This document shows positions 15,939 through 24,329 of a stretch of 64,000 nucleotides of DNA, piece after piece. The stretch covers positions 1,922,001 to 1,986,000 of the forward strand of contig NZ_CP119559.1 of assembly GCF_029278565.1 (NCBI RefSeq). Direction: 5' to 3'. The number at the start of each line of letters is the position of its first letter. Position 1 is the first letter of the stretch. The notes under the pieces are model-generated. The model was not told the origin of the DNA. It saw nothing but the letters and a program-made list of their open reading frames with translations, and ran no database searches. The stretch comes from Haloarcula halophila (GTDB lineage: Archaea > Halobacteriota > Halobacteria > Halobacteriales > Haloarculaceae). A program made the position numbers and the translations under genes.

Positions 15939-16517
15939 ATGTACAAACGGGTACGCCTCCGCGATACGGTCGAAGTTCCGCCACGGCATCTGGCAGACGT
16001 TAGTCCGGATCTCGTCAAGAAACTCCTGCAGGACAAACTCGAAGGACGGATGGACGAAGACGTCGGCAGCGTCGTCTCGGTCATCGACGTCCACGACATC
16101 GGCGACGGTGCGGTGTTGCCGAACAAACCCGGCGTCTATTACACGGCCGAGTTCGACGCGCTGACGTTCGATCCACAGATGCAGGAAGTCGTCGACGGCG
16201 AGGTCGTCGAAGTCGTCAACTTCGGTGCCTTCGTCGGCATCGGGCCAGTCGACGGCCTGCTGCACGTCTCACAGATCTCCGACGAGTATCTCGCCTACGA
16301 CGGGGAGAACAACCAACTCGCCTCGCGCGAGTCCAACCGCATCCTGGCCGAGGGCGACGCCGTCCGGGCCCGCATCGTCACAAAGAGCATCGACGAGCGC
16401 AACCCACGGGACTCCAAGATCGGGCTGACGGCGAAGCAGGTCGGTCTGGGCAAACACGGGTGGCTCCAGGAAGAGCGAGAACAACGCGAAGCGACAGCGG
16501 AAGCCGGTGAGAGCTGA
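15939..16517 (+). CDS. rpo7: DNA-directed RNA polymerase subunit Rpo7 (RpoE')
   Basis: This 192-residue subunit forms the stalk of archaeal RNA polymerase with Rpo4. The N-terminal tip domain (MYKRVRLRDTVEVPP) is followed by an S1/OB fold (VVEVVNFGAFVGIGPVDGLLHVSQISDEY, about residues 88-116) that binds nascent RNA. The acidic C-terminal tail (EREQREATAEAGES) is haloarchaeal. The start is 3 bp past the PIN gene stop. Its stop overlaps the spt4 start by one base, so the cluster is translated as a unit. Confidence 0.96.
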   Translation: MYKRVRLRDTVEVPPRHLADVSPDLVKKLLQDKLEGRMDEDVGSVVSVIDVHDIGDGAVLPNKPGVYYTAEFDALTFDPQMQEVVDGEVVEVVNFGAFVGIGPVDGLLHVSQISDEYLAYDGENNQLASRESNRILAEGDAVRARIVTKSIDERNPRDSKIGLTAKQVGLGKHGWLQEEREQREATAEAGES

Positions 16518-16714
16518 TGGCGGACCGACTCGTCTGTCGGGACTGTCACCGCGTCCAGGGTGCCGACATCGAGAGCCAGTGTGAGGCCTGTGGCGGGACC
16601 TCACTTACGGAAGACTGGGCGGGCTACGTGGTCATCGCCCACCCCGAGGAGTCCGACATCGCCAAGGAGATGGAAGTGAACAAGCCGGGCCAGTACGCGC
16701 TGAAGGTCCGCTAA
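16517..16714 (+). CDS. spt4: Transcription elongation factor Spt4 (RpoE'')
   Basis: This 65-residue zinc protein has the first pair CRDC and the second pair CEAC, followed by the family C-terminus (WAGYVVIAHPEESDIAKEM, then KPGQYALKVR). Spt4 pairs with Spt5 to keep RNA polymerase processive. The gene overlaps rpo7 by one base and is followed after 1 bp by the dephospho-CoA kinase. Length and motifs match the family. Confidence 0.96.
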   Translation: MADRLVCRDCHRVQGADIESQCEACGGTSLTEDWAGYVVIAHPEESDIAKEMEVNKPGQYALKVR

Positions 16715-16715
16715 C

Positions 16716-17252
16716 GTGGCGACCCTCGAACTCCCGGAGACGCTCCGAGCGGCGTTCAAAGAGCCCCTGGGTCCGATATACACCGACACGGCGGCGCTGC
16801 TTGCCGACGCAGGCGATCCGATCGTCGCCGTCGGCGACATCGTCACCTACCACTTGCTCGAAGCCGGTCGGACACCGGAACTGGCGCTGGTCGACGGACG
16901 GACCCACCGGAGCACGGTCGACGAGGAGATCGAGGCCGCCGTCGGCGGGTTCGACCGCCGGGTGACCGTCGAGAACCCGCCCGCGACGCTGACCGAAGCG
17001 TTGCTCGCCGCAATTCGCGACGGACTCGACGACGGCGGGACGACACTGATCGTCGTCGACGGCGAGGAAGACCTGGCGGCGTTGCCGGCGGTACTCGCGA
17101 TACCAACAACCGGTAGCGTCGTCTACGGCCAACCGGAGGAAGGGATGGTGTTGGTCACGCCCGACGGCGCGGCACGCGACCGGGCGCGGTCGCTGCTCGA
17201 ACGGATGGAGGGGGACAGCGACCGGGCGCTTGCCGTTCTCGACAACGTGTAG
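16716..17252 (+). CDS. GTP-dependent dephospho-CoA kinase (DUF359 family)
   Basis: This 178-residue protein starts at GTG 16716. It has the DUF359 pattern: LKEPLGPI-like N-terminus (FKEPLGPIYT), VAVGDIVTYHL, ELALVDGRTHR, VENPPATLTEAL and VVDGEEDLAALPAVL, ending with YGQPEEGMVLV. Members have been shown to be the archaeal GTP-dependent dephospho-CoA kinase, the last step of coenzyme A synthesis. It sits at the end of the transcription/translation cluster 1 bp after spt4, as in many Euryarchaeota. It converges with the zinc-ribbon gene downstream. Confidence 0.92.
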   Translation: MATLELPETLRAAFKEPLGPIYTDTAALLADAGDPIVAVGDIVTYHLLEAGRTPELALVDGRTHRSTVDEEIEAAVGGFDRRVTVENPPATLTEALLAAIRDGLDDGGTTLIVVDGEEDLAALPAVLAIPTTGSVVYGQPEEGMVLVTPDGAARDRARSLLERMEGDSDRALAVLDNV

Positions 17253-17253
17253 G

Positions 17254-17409
17254 TCACTCGGGGCGTGGAACGCTGATGTTGCGCATCTCGGCACCACACT
17301 TCTCGCAGGCCGTCGGCGCCGTCTCGCTACAGATGCGAGTCCCACACTCCGTGCACTCGTAGCGTTGTTCGTCGTCGTCACACGGTGCTGGGTCTGACCA
17401 GAGTGGCAT
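17254..17409 (-). CDS. 51-residue rubrerythrin-like zinc-ribbon protein
   Basis: The true frame starts at ATG 17409 (MPLWSDPAPCDDDEQRYECTEC). The longer open frame upstream runs into the divergent methyltransferase promoter. Two CxxC pairs (CTEC and CEKC) form a rubredoxin/zinc-ribbon fold, with two further cysteines (APCDDD and RICSE). Haloarchaea carry many such 50-60-residue proteins annotated as rubrerythrin-like. Their role is unknown; nucleic-acid or protein interaction is plausible. Confidence 0.75.
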   Translation of the reverse strand: MPLWSDPAPCDDDEQRYECTECGTRICSETAPTACEKCGAEMRNISVPRPE

Positions 17410-17462
17410 CTTTGCGTGTAGATCCACGGGCCGGACGCTTAACCCTTGGTATCGTGTAACAA

Positions 17463-18524
17463 TTACTGGACGTTCGTGGACTGCGAGAGCACGTGGACGT
17501 GCCGGACCAGCGACCGGTGGACGCGCCGTTCGAAGCGGTCGGTGACGGTCCAGCCGGCGCTCGTCGCCGCGTCGGACCAGTCGCGGTCGGCGACCAACAC
17601 GCACCGCGGTGCGATCCGGTGGGCTTCCGTCAGCGCCCCCGAGACGAGCGGGGCCAACTCACCCTCGATCCGGGACTGTCGGCCGTACGGCGCGTCGAAG
17701 ACGACGGCGTCGGCGGTGCCGTCCGGGAGTGGGAGCGAGGCCGCGTCCGACCGGACGAGGTCCCAACGACCTGTCTCCGGGTAGTCGCTGCGCCCGGGAT
17801 GCCCGTCCCCGCCGAGGACGTGCTGGAGGTTCCGGCGGCTCCCAGTGATCATCTTCGTCTGTGCGTCCCCACCGAGGACACGAGCGCCGACGAGTCCGGC
17901 CTCCATCAGGAGGCCGCCGGTGCCACACATCGGGTCCAGTACCGTCGCACCTGGTCGGGCGCCGGCGATGTTGACGAGCGCACGGGCTTCCAGCGGTGCC
18001 ATGCTCCCGGGCTGGAAGAACGGTCTGTCGGTGGGCTGCCGGTCGCCGAAATCCCGGTGGCTCTCGACGGCCAGCCATCCGACGGCCGAATAGGCCGCGC
18101 CATCGCTCTCTCCGTCGGCTGACTCCTCGTCACCGGCGGGGTCGGTGAAGTAGACGTACAGGACGTTGTCGGGGTCGTCCAGGTCGACGGCGAAGCCACG
18201 GTCGGTGAGCACGCCGCCCAGTTCCCGCTCGGCGCGTTGGGTGTCGACGCCGGCGCTGCCACGAACGTCGACCGCACGCACCGCGACGGTCCCCGTCCGT
18301 TCCAGCGTCGCCGCTTCCAGGAGGGCCCGCGCACCGGCGACGTCGGGGTCGCCGGTCCCGAGCAGTTCGCTGGCGCGATGGGTCAACGCGAGGTGGCGGA
18401 CTCGATCGGTGATCCCCCGCGCGGTGACCAGCCCGGGACCCAGCCTGTCGATGCCGCTCGCGGCACTGCCCGCTTCCCGCGCCGCGAAGGCGTCGTCCTG
18501 GCCGCCGAGTTCGAGGACGTACAC
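17463..18524 (-). CDS. tRNA (guanine-N2)-dimethyltransferase, TrmG10/Trm11-like
   Basis: I choose GTG 18524 as start, giving MYVLELGGQDDAFAAREAG, the usual family beginning. The longer frame needs a TTG. The 353-residue protein has an N-terminal THUMP-type RNA-binding region (1-165), the linker RPFFQPGSM (168-176) and a Rossmann methyltransferase. That domain shows motif I DPMCGTGGL (197-205) and motif IV DAPYG (278-282). The family modifies G10 of tRNAs to m2G or m22G. The gene is divergent from tbp and faces the zinc-ribbon gene. Confidence 0.87.
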   Translation of the reverse strand: MYVLELGGQDDAFAAREAGSAASGIDRLGPGLVTARGITDRVRHLALTHRASELLGTGDPDVAGARALLEAATLERTGTVAVRAVDVRGSAGVDTQRAERELGGVLTDRGFAVDLDDPDNVLYVYFTDPAGDEESADGESDGAAYSAVGWLAVESHRDFGDRQPTDRPFFQPGSMAPLEARALVNIAGARPGATVLDPMCGTGGLLMEAGLVGARVLGGDAQTKMITGSRRNLQHVLGGDGHPGRSDYPETGRWDLVRSDAASLPLPDGTADAVVFDAPYGRQSRIEGELAPLVSGALTEAHRIAPRCVLVADRDWSDAATSAGWTVTDRFERRVHRSLVRHVHVLSQSTNVQ

Positions 18525-18627
18525 GCCCGTGTGCTGTCTCCCGGCGCGTATGAGCGTGCCGATCGCCGGCTCAGGAGTCAACTGGGTGACGTTTCCACTG
18601 GCCGACCTGTCACCGATGGCATGAACC

Positions 18628-18635
18628 TTTATAAG
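18628..18635 (+). promoter_or_regulatory. TATA box of tbp
   Basis: TTTATAAG is a near-consensus haloarchaeal TATA box about 30 bp before the tbp ATG (18663), within an unusually AT-rich run (to about 18655). The transcript would start a few bases before the ATG. A strong promoter fits a general transcription factor gene. Confidence 0.75.
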
Positions 18636-18662
18636 CCTTAAATACGAGGTTTAAGTCGAGAT

Positions 18663-19226
18663 ATGGCTGACCCCAAGGAGACCATCAACATCGAAAACGT
18701 CGTCGCCTCGACTGGAATCGGTCAGGAGCTCGACCTCCAGAGTGTGGCGATGGACCTCGAAGGGGCGGATTACGACCCCGAGCAGTTCCCTGGCCTGGTC
18801 TACCGCACCCAAGATCCCAAGTCCGCGGCGCTGATCTTCCGTTCGGGTAAGATCGTCTGTACCGGCGCGAAGTCCACCGAGGACGTCCACCAGAGTCTAC
18901 GTATCGTCTTCGACAAGCTGCGCGAGCTGAACATCCAGGTCGACGAAGAACCCGAGATCGTCGTCCAGAACATCGTCACCAGCGCTGACCTGGGCGAGAA
19001 CCTCAACCTCAACGCCATCGCGGTCGGGTTGGGACTGGAGAACATCGAGTACGAGCCCGAGCAGTTCCCCGGGCTGGTCTACCGTCTCGACGAGCCCGAC
19101 GTCGTCGCGCTGCTGTTCGGATCGGGGAAGCTGGTCATCACAGGCGGGAAGGAACCCGAAGACGCCGAGAAGGCGGTCGATCAGATCGTCTCCCGACTCG
19201 ACGACCTCGGACTGCTGACCGACTGA
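18663..19226 (+). CDS. tbp: TATA-box-binding protein (TBP)
   Basis: This 187-residue TBP has two saddle repeats. The first (residues 6-90) includes DYDPEQFPGLVYR and FRSGKIVCTGAK. The second (95-180) includes EYEPEQFPGLVYR and FGSGKLVITGGK. It recruits TFB and RNA polymerase to promoters. Haloarchaea usually carry several TBPs; this copy has a complete, unmodified core and a strong own promoter, so it is probably the housekeeping one. A 14-bp palindrome follows the stop codon directly. Confidence 0.97.
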   Translation: MADPKETINIENVVASTGIGQELDLQSVAMDLEGADYDPEQFPGLVYRTQDPKSAALIFRSGKIVCTGAKSTEDVHQSLRIVFDKLRELNIQVDEEPEIVVQNIVTSADLGENLNLNAIAVGLGLENIEYEPEQFPGLVYRLDEPDVVALLFGSGKLVITGGKEPEDAEKAVDQIVSRLDDLGLLTD

Positions 19227-19240
19227 GAGGGACGTCCCTC
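19227..19240. repeat. 14-bp perfect palindrome after tbp stop codon
   Basis: GAGGGACGTCCCTC is perfectly self-complementary and begins at the base after the TGA of tbp. As RNA it could fold as a 5-bp stem with an ACGT loop. No U-tract follows, so a classical intrinsic terminator is not supported. A protein site or processing signal is equally possible. Confidence 0.4.
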
Positions 19241-19327
19241 CGGATCGCACCGCAGGCGTCCCGGGACCGTTCCCCACGACCCCACCGAAACACAACGCCC
19301 AAGCGCCGTGCGGCCCCACCATCCGGC

Positions 19328-19720
19328 ATGGTTCTCCAGGCCGGCCCGGCGGGACTGCTCGGCGGTGGACTGCTGGCGGTGGTCGTCACGCTCTGTGTCA
19401 CGTGGGTGTTCTACGCCGTCACGCTCCACCTGGCGGCGACGTTCTTCATCGGTGAGGTCCCCAGCCAGCTCGCGGCGAAGGCAGCGATCGTCCCCTCCGT
19501 CGTCTCGTTGTTGCTCCAGCGCTACGGCGTCGAGAGCGGGATCGTCTCCCCGAGTCTGGGTGTGCTGGTCGTCCTGGTGATCACGCTCGTCGCCGACGGC
19601 ATCGCGATCAGCGCCGTCTACCGGCTCTCGGGGCGGTCGACCGCGCCGCTGGTCGTGTTACACCTGGCTTTCGCCGCCGTGGTCGGGTTCGCGCTGAACA
19701 ACATCTTCGGCTTCGTCTGA
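19328..19720 (+). CDS. Small four-TM membrane protein, haloarchaeal
   Basis: This 130-residue, almost entirely hydrophobic protein has segments at about residues 9-32, 46-60, 70-95 and 104-127. It starts at ATG 19328 (MVLQAGPAGLLGGG). It contains no charged active site and no domain I recognise. It lies 87 bp after the tbp palindrome and 49 bp before the MFS gene on the same strand. Codon bias and the regular membrane pattern support a real gene; function is unknown. Confidence 0.72.
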   Translation: MVLQAGPAGLLGGGLLAVVVTLCVTWVFYAVTLHLAATFFIGEVPSQLAAKAAIVPSVVSLLLQRYGVESGIVSPSLGVLVVLVITLVADGIAISAVYRLSGRSTAPLVVLHLAFAAVVGFALNNIFGFV

Positions 19721-19769
19721 CCCGTCTGGAAACCGTTAACCGCGTCCGCACGTTTCCTCCCCGTACCCA

Positions 19770-21044
19770 ATGCGCGAGAACGACCGGGCGATCGTCGCGT
19801 TCACCGGGCTGTCACACGCCGTCGTTCACACCTACGAACTGTCGATCCCGATCCTGGTGTTGGTCTGGCTCACCGAGTTTCCCGTGACGACGGCGATACT
19901 CGGTCCGGTCGTCGCCGTCGGCTACGGCCTGTTCGGGGCCGGCGCGCTCCCCGGCGGGGTCCTGGCGGATCGCTACGGCCCCAAATGGCTTATCGTCGGC
20001 TGTCTCCTGGGGATGGGAGGGTCGTTCCTGCTGTTGAGTCTCGCACCGAACGTCCCGACGATCGCGCTGGCACTGGCCGTGTGGGGACTGGCTGCGAGCG
20101 TCTATCACCCGGCGGGGCTGTCGCTCATCTCGACGGGCGTCCACGACCGCGGGACCGGTTTCGCCTACCACGGGATGGCCGGTAACGCCGGCATCGCGCT
20201 GGGGCCGCTGCTCACCGCATTGTTGTTGCTGGCCTTCGACTGGCGGCTGGTCGCCGGCCTGCTGGCGGTCCCGGCCGTCCTCGCGGTCGCGGTCGCGTTC
20301 ACCGCGGAGTTCGACGGGACGGCGGCGGTCAGTACCGACGGCGGTGCGGGCGACGACGGCACCGAGACCGACGGTGCGCCGACTTCCCTCTCGGCGTTTC
20401 TCACGGACTCCCGAGCGCTGTTCACCGCCGGCTTCACGCTGGCGCTGAGTATCGTCGCGATGAACGGCCTGTTCTACCGGGGCACGCTCACCTTCCTGCC
20501 GGACGTCCTCTCGGGGTATCTCCCCAGCGTCACCGAGTACGTGCGCCTGTTCGAGCCCGGTAGCGCGATGGCCCAGGAGTTCGATCTGGCGTCCTACGTC
20601 TACACGGGGCTGTTGGTGGTCGGCATCGGGGGCCAGTTCGCCGGCGGGAAGCTCACCGACAGGGTCCCGGTGACGACCGGCCTCGCCGTCGTCTTCGCCG
20701 GCCTCGCCGTCGTCAGTGTCCTGTTCGTCCCGGCGGCCGAAGCCGGCGTCGGGCCGCTGTTGGCGATCAGCGCGGTGCTTGGCTTCCTCCTGTTTGCCAT
20801 CCAGCCGCTGTATCAGGCGACCATCGCGGAGGTCAGCCCGCCCGGGGACCGGGGGCTCTCGTATGGCTACACCTACCTGGCGAACTTCGGCGTCGGTGCG
20901 GCGGGCGCGGCGGTGTCGGGCTTCCTGCTGTCGGCCGTCGGCGAGAGCGGGACGTTTCTCGGGCTCGCACTGTTCCCGCTCGTCGGCGTGGCGCTGGCCG
21001 TGGGGCTGGCTCGCCGACTCCGGACGGACGCCACGGCCGCTTGA
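19770..21044 (+). CDS. MFS transporter
   Basis: This 424-residue major facilitator has two six-helix halves. The loop-2 signature is GGVLADRYGPKW (after TM2), and the N-terminal half contains YHPAGLSLIS and the GNAGIALGP motif. A central acidic cytoplasmic loop (about 185-210, DGGAGDDGTETDGAP) precedes the second half, which has GGKLTDRVP. The fosmidomycin-resistance-like subgroup has a similar SxYHPAG motif, so drug or metabolite efflux is a reasonable guess. No substrate can be assigned. The gene starts at ATG 19770 and is followed by a lipoprotein gene. Confidence 0.88.
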   Translation: MRENDRAIVAFTGLSHAVVHTYELSIPILVLVWLTEFPVTTAILGPVVAVGYGLFGAGALPGGVLADRYGPKWLIVGCLLGMGGSFLLLSLAPNVPTIALALAVWGLAASVYHPAGLSLISTGVHDRGTGFAYHGMAGNAGIALGPLLTALLLLAFDWRLVAGLLAVPAVLAVAVAFTAEFDGTAAVSTDGGAGDDGTETDGAPTSLSAFLTDSRALFTAGFTLALSIVAMNGLFYRGTLTFLPDVLSGYLPSVTEYVRLFEPGSAMAQEFDLASYVYTGLLVVGIGGQFAGGKLTDRVPVTTGLAVVFAGLAVVSVLFVPAAEAGVGPLLAISAVLGFLLFAIQPLYQATIAEVSPPGDRGLSYGYTYLANFGVGAAGAAVSGFLLSAVGESGTFLGLALFPLVGVALAVGLARRLRTDATAA

Positions 21045-21107
21045 GGACACTCAGCGCCGGTTTGACCGTCCACGAGACATTTACCGGGACCGTCGGAACA
21101 GGCTGGT

Positions 21108-21533
21108 ATGTCACTCGATCGCCGACGGTTCCTCGCGGCCGGTGCGGGAGCGGCGTCCGCCCTGACCGCCGGCTGTACGGGCCGTCTCACACGGTGTCTG
21201 CCGTTCGCCGACAGCGGGATGCCCCACGACGCGGCGATCGCCGTCACGTCGGTCGGTTCGGTGCCGTACGGCGCTCCCCTCCTCGACCTCGCAGACCTCC
21301 CCGACCGCGAGCGGGACCTGCTTCGGACCGCCATCGACGACGGAGTCGTCAGAGCCTGCATGCGGGACGAGACCGACCGAACCGGTGCGTTCTCGGATGT
21401 CGCCGACCGCGTCGGCGTTGAGACGTACCTCGCCGACGGCCAGGACCGCTACGGGCTCTGGGTCCGGATCACCGACCAGGTGTTCGCGTCGACCGGCGAT
21501 CCACCCGCGGGCGACGCTTCTCCCTGTTGCTGA
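21108..21533 (+). CDS. Tat-exported lipoprotein of unknown function
   Basis: This 141-residue protein begins with a twin-arginine leader, MSLDRRRFLAAGAGAAS, ending in the lipobox LTAGC at Cys23. It is predicted to be Tat-exported and lipid-anchored outside the membrane. The mature part is acidic, with cysteines at the extremes (RLTRC and the terminal SPCC). No known domain was recognised. It lies 37 bp before ggt on the same strand. Export by the twin TatC translocases in this window is expected. Confidence 0.78.
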   Translation: MSLDRRRFLAAGAGAASALTAGCTGRLTRCLPFADSGMPHDAAIAVTSVGSVPYGAPLLDLADLPDRERDLLRTAIDDGVVRACMRDETDRTGAFSDVADRVGVETYLADGQDRYGLWVRITDQVFASTGDPPAGDASPCC

Positions 21534-21570
21534 CCAAACCGTTTTCCGGCCCGCTCCCGCCATTCCCGCC

Positions 21571-23193
21571 ATGGATCACGAGCCGAACCTGGACCGGTTC
21601 GAGTCCCGCCGCTCGACGGCCTACGGGACCCGCGGTGTCGTCGCGACGAGCCAGCCACTCGCGGCACAGGCTGGCGTCGACGTGCTCAGAGAGGGGGGCA
21701 ACGCCTTCGACGCTGCCGTCGCGACGGCGGCGACGCTCAACGTCGTCGAACCGATGAGCACCGGCCTGGGCGGTGACGCCTTCGCGCTGTACCGGACTGC
21801 CGACGGCGAGGTCGGCGCGATGCGGGCCTGTGGCGGCGCACCCGAGACAGCGACGCTGGAGCGGGTCCGCGCGGCTGCCGCCGACGCACGAGGGTGTGAC
21901 CCCGGCGACGCCGAGATGCCCGAACGCGGCCCGCTCGCGGTGACCGTCCCCGGCGCGCCCCGTGGCTGGGAAGCGACGGTCGAGCGGTTCGGACGGCTGG
22001 ACCTGGCGGCCGTGTTGGACGACGCCGTCCACTACGCGACCGAGGGGTTCCCGGTCAGCGAGGTCATCGCCTCGGCCTGGGAGCTCTGTGAGCCCGCGCT
22101 CCGAAACGACGCCGCCCGCGAGCAGTACCTCCTCGACGGCGAGGCCCCGGCGGTCGGCGAACGGATGACGCTGCCCGAACTGGGGACGACCCTGGAGACA
22201 CTCGCCGCCGACGGTGCCGACCCGTTCTACGAGGGTACGATCGCCGACAGCATCGTCGAGACGGTCCGAGACGCCGGCGGTCTCCTCGAACACGACGACC
22301 TCGCGGGGTTCGAGGTCGAGTACCCCGACCCCGTCTCGACGACCTACGACGGGACGGAGGTGTTCGAACTCCCGCCGAACAACCAGGGGCTCATCGCCCT
22401 GGAGGCGCTGAACATCGCCCGGGAAGTCGGTGTCCCCGATTCCGAGGACCCCGTCGAACGGACCCACCTACTCGCGGAGTCGACGAAACTGGCGTTCACC
22501 GACGGGCACCGCTACATCACGGACCCGGCGTACGAGTCGATCCCGCCGCTGAACTCGGGGGAGTGGGCGCGACAGCGGGCCGCAGAGATCGGCGAGACGG
22601 CCATCGACTCCCCGGAGATCGGGCTGCTCGATTCGCCGGCCGAGGACGCCGACACCGTCTTGCTGACCGTCGCCGACGGCGAGGGGAACGTGGTCTCCTT
22701 CATCAACTCGCTGTTCATGGGCTTCGGGAGCGGCCTCGTCGCCGGCGACACCGGGCTCACGCTCCAGAACCGCGGGGCGTCGTTCGAACTCGACCCGGAC
22801 CATCCCAACTGTATCGAACCAGGAAAACGACCGTTCCACACGCTCATTCCCGGCCTCGTGCGGTTCGGCGACCGCGACTGGGCGGCCTTCGGCGTCATGG
22901 GCGGGTACATGCAGCCCCAGGGCCACGTCCAGGTGCTCTCGAACCTGCTGGACCGTGACATGCCACTGCAGACGGCGCTGGACGAGCCACGCTGGCGCTA
23001 CCGCGAGGACGGAACCCTGGCGACCGAGGCCCGGTTCGACGCCGACGTGGCGTCGAAACTCGCCCGCCGTGGCCACGACGTGGCCGTCGACGTCCCGCTG
23101 CGCTTCGGCGGCGCTCAGATCGCCCGCTGGAACGACGGGACGCTTTCGGGAGCGACGGAACCGCGGAAAGACGGGACTGTCGACGTGTACTGA
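21571..23193 (+). CDS. ggt: Gamma-glutamyltransferase (gamma-glutamyltranspeptidase family)
   Basis: The start is ATG 21571 (MDHEPNLDRFESRRST), giving 540 residues. The family N-terminus (VATSQPLAAQAGVDVLREGGNAFDAAVA) and STGLGGDAF are present, with PPNNQGLIALEALNI before the autoprocessing site. The nucleophile is probably Thr362 in EDADTVLLTV, followed by DGEGNVVSFINSLF. Such enzymes are Ntn hydrolases that cleave themselves into two chains and act on gamma-glutamyl compounds. Haloarchaea use gamma-glutamylcysteine as main thiol, a likely substrate class. No signal peptide is visible, so it appears cytoplasmic, unlike bacterial periplasmic Ggt. Confidence 0.9.
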   Translation: MDHEPNLDRFESRRSTAYGTRGVVATSQPLAAQAGVDVLREGGNAFDAAVATAATLNVVEPMSTGLGGDAFALYRTADGEVGAMRACGGAPETATLERVRAAAADARGCDPGDAEMPERGPLAVTVPGAPRGWEATVERFGRLDLAAVLDDAVHYATEGFPVSEVIASAWELCEPALRNDAAREQYLLDGEAPAVGERMTLPELGTTLETLAADGADPFYEGTIADSIVETVRDAGGLLEHDDLAGFEVEYPDPVSTTYDGTEVFELPPNNQGLIALEALNIAREVGVPDSEDPVERTHLLAESTKLAFTDGHRYITDPAYESIPPLNSGEWARQRAAEIGETAIDSPEIGLLDSPAEDADTVLLTVADGEGNVVSFINSLFMGFGSGLVAGDTGLTLQNRGASFELDPDHPNCIEPGKRPFHTLIPGLVRFGDRDWAAFGVMGGYMQPQGHVQVLSNLLDRDMPLQTALDEPRWRYREDGTLATEARFDADVASKLARRGHDVAVDVPLRFGGAQIARWNDGTLSGATEPRKDGTVDVY

Positions 23194-23284
23194 GCGGCGG
23201 GCGTCGTCGCGGTAGTGGCCGCTGTCGCGATAGTGGTCACAGTTGCGGGGAGCATACTGCGCCGAAGACCGAGACGCAGTTTCA

Positions 23285-23319
23285 CGTCACGCGACCGAGC
23301 GCAGCGAGGGAGCGTGACG
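23285..23319. repeat. Hairpin A: 8-bp stem with GAGCGCAGCGAG loop
   Basis: CGTCACGC (23285-23292) pairs perfectly with GCGTGACG (23312-23319) around a 19-nt loop containing GAGCGCAGCGAG. It lies in the convergent gap between ggt and hisG. Two other hairpins in the window (23340-23382 and 28477-28503) share this loop but have unrelated stems. No U-tract follows on either strand. Confidence 0.6.
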
Positions 23320-23339
23320 GACGTTTTTAACGTAGATTT

Positions 23340-23382
23340 TTGCAAGGAGGGTGCCCGCAGCGAGCGAGGACACCCCTTGCAA
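23340..23382. repeat. Hairpin B: TTGCAAGG stem with GCAGCGAGCGAG loop, between ggt and hisG
   Basis: TTGCAAGG (23340-23347) pairs with CCTTGCAA (23375-23382). After a 2-nt bulge the stem continues with GGTG/CACC around a 17-nt loop carrying GCAGCGAGCGAG. It ends 10 bp from the hisG stop codon, so it forms the 3' end of hisG transcripts and could act in termination or RNA stability. Neither strand shows a U-run directly after the stem. Confidence 0.6.
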
Positions 23383-23392
23383 TAAAAAGGTA

Positions 23393-24241
23393 CTATTCCA
23401 CGAGCCGCTCGATCTCGGTCACCAGCACGTCGCTGGCACCGACCTGCTTGAGGTCGTTGATCGTCTCGAAGACGTCGCTGTCGTCGACGACGGCGTGGAC
23501 GGCCACGTCCTCCCGGCCGGCGATGTCCATCACCGTCGGGCCGCCCATGCCCGGCAGGACCGCCTTCACCTCGTCGAGGGCGTCCTGTGGGACGTTCATC
23601 ATCAGGTAGCGTTTGCCCTCCGCCGAGAGGACCGACTGGAGTGCGGTCTGGATCTGCTGAACTTTCTCGTCGTCGGCGACGTCCGCGCGGGCGAACAGCC
23701 GCACCGACGACTGTAACACTTCGTCGACGATCTCCAGGCGGTTCATCCGCAGCGTCGTCCCCGTCGAGGTGATATCGACGATCCCGTCGGCGATGTCGAC
23801 ATGTGGGGTCAGCTCCGTCGCGCCCGAGACCTCGGTGATATCGACGTCGACGTCCAACTCGGCGAAGTAGTGCTGCGTGACGTTGGGGAACTCGGTCGCG
23901 ATCCGCCCGCCGTCGAGGTCGTAGACGGTCTGGATCTCGCTGTCTTCCGGTGCCGCGAGGACGAGCCGACAGCTCCCAAACTCTAGGTCGAGTAGCTCTT
24001 CTAGGTTCTCCGGGTCGGCCTCGCGGACCTGATCGAGGCCAGTGATACCCACGTCGGCGGCGCCGTCGGCGACGTACTCGGGGATGTCGGCGGCCCGGGC
24101 GTAGAGGACGGTCACGTCGGGATCGACCGTGTCGGCGTACAGTTGCCGGTCGGCGCCGTCGACGATGTGGAGTCCGGCCCGTTCCAGCAGGTCCTCTGCG
24201 GGGTCGTGCAAGCGGCCCTTGTTGGGGACGGCGATGCGCAT
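23393..24241 (-). CDS. hisG: ATP phosphoribosyltransferase (long form, HisG)
   Basis: This 282-residue enzyme catalyses the first step of histidine synthesis, ATP plus PRPP to phosphoribosyl-ATP. It starts at ATG 24241 ([11 protein letters not shown]). The bilobal periplasmic-binding-like catalytic domain includes VGITGLDQV, and the PRPP-binding loop is [12 protein letters not shown]. The C-terminal ACT-like regulatory domain (about 210-282, [13 protein letters not shown] and [11 protein letters not shown]) marks the long, histidine-inhibited form that needs no HisZ. It stands apart from other his genes, as is usual in haloarchaea. It is divergent from the deaminase gene. Confidence 0.95.
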   Translation of the reverse strand: MRIAVPNKGRLHDPAEDLLERAGLHIVDGADRQLYADTVDPDVTVLYARAADIPEYVADGAADVGITGLDQVREADPENLEELLDLEFGSCRLVLAAPEDSEIQTVYDLDGGRIATEFPNVTQHYFAELDVDVDITEVSGATELTPHVDIADGIVDITSTGTTLRMNRLEIVDEVLQSSVRLFARADVADDEKVQQIQTALQSVLSAEGKRYLMMNVPQDALDEVKAVLPGMGGPTVMDIAGREDVAVHAVVDDSDVFETINDLKQVGASDVLVTEIERLVE

Positions 24242-24329
24242 ACTCGCCCTGGGAGGGGGGCGGGCAACTGTCTTTCCCCTCTCGGACGGACCCGGCCGAA
24301 CTAAGGACGGTCCACTCGAACCCGGTACC

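Noticed and set aside
23285-23382. Hairpins A and B as intrinsic terminators of ggt and hisG
   Set aside because: Neither stem is followed by a U-run in the sense of transcription. The shared loop and variable stems suggest another role, so I list them as repeats.
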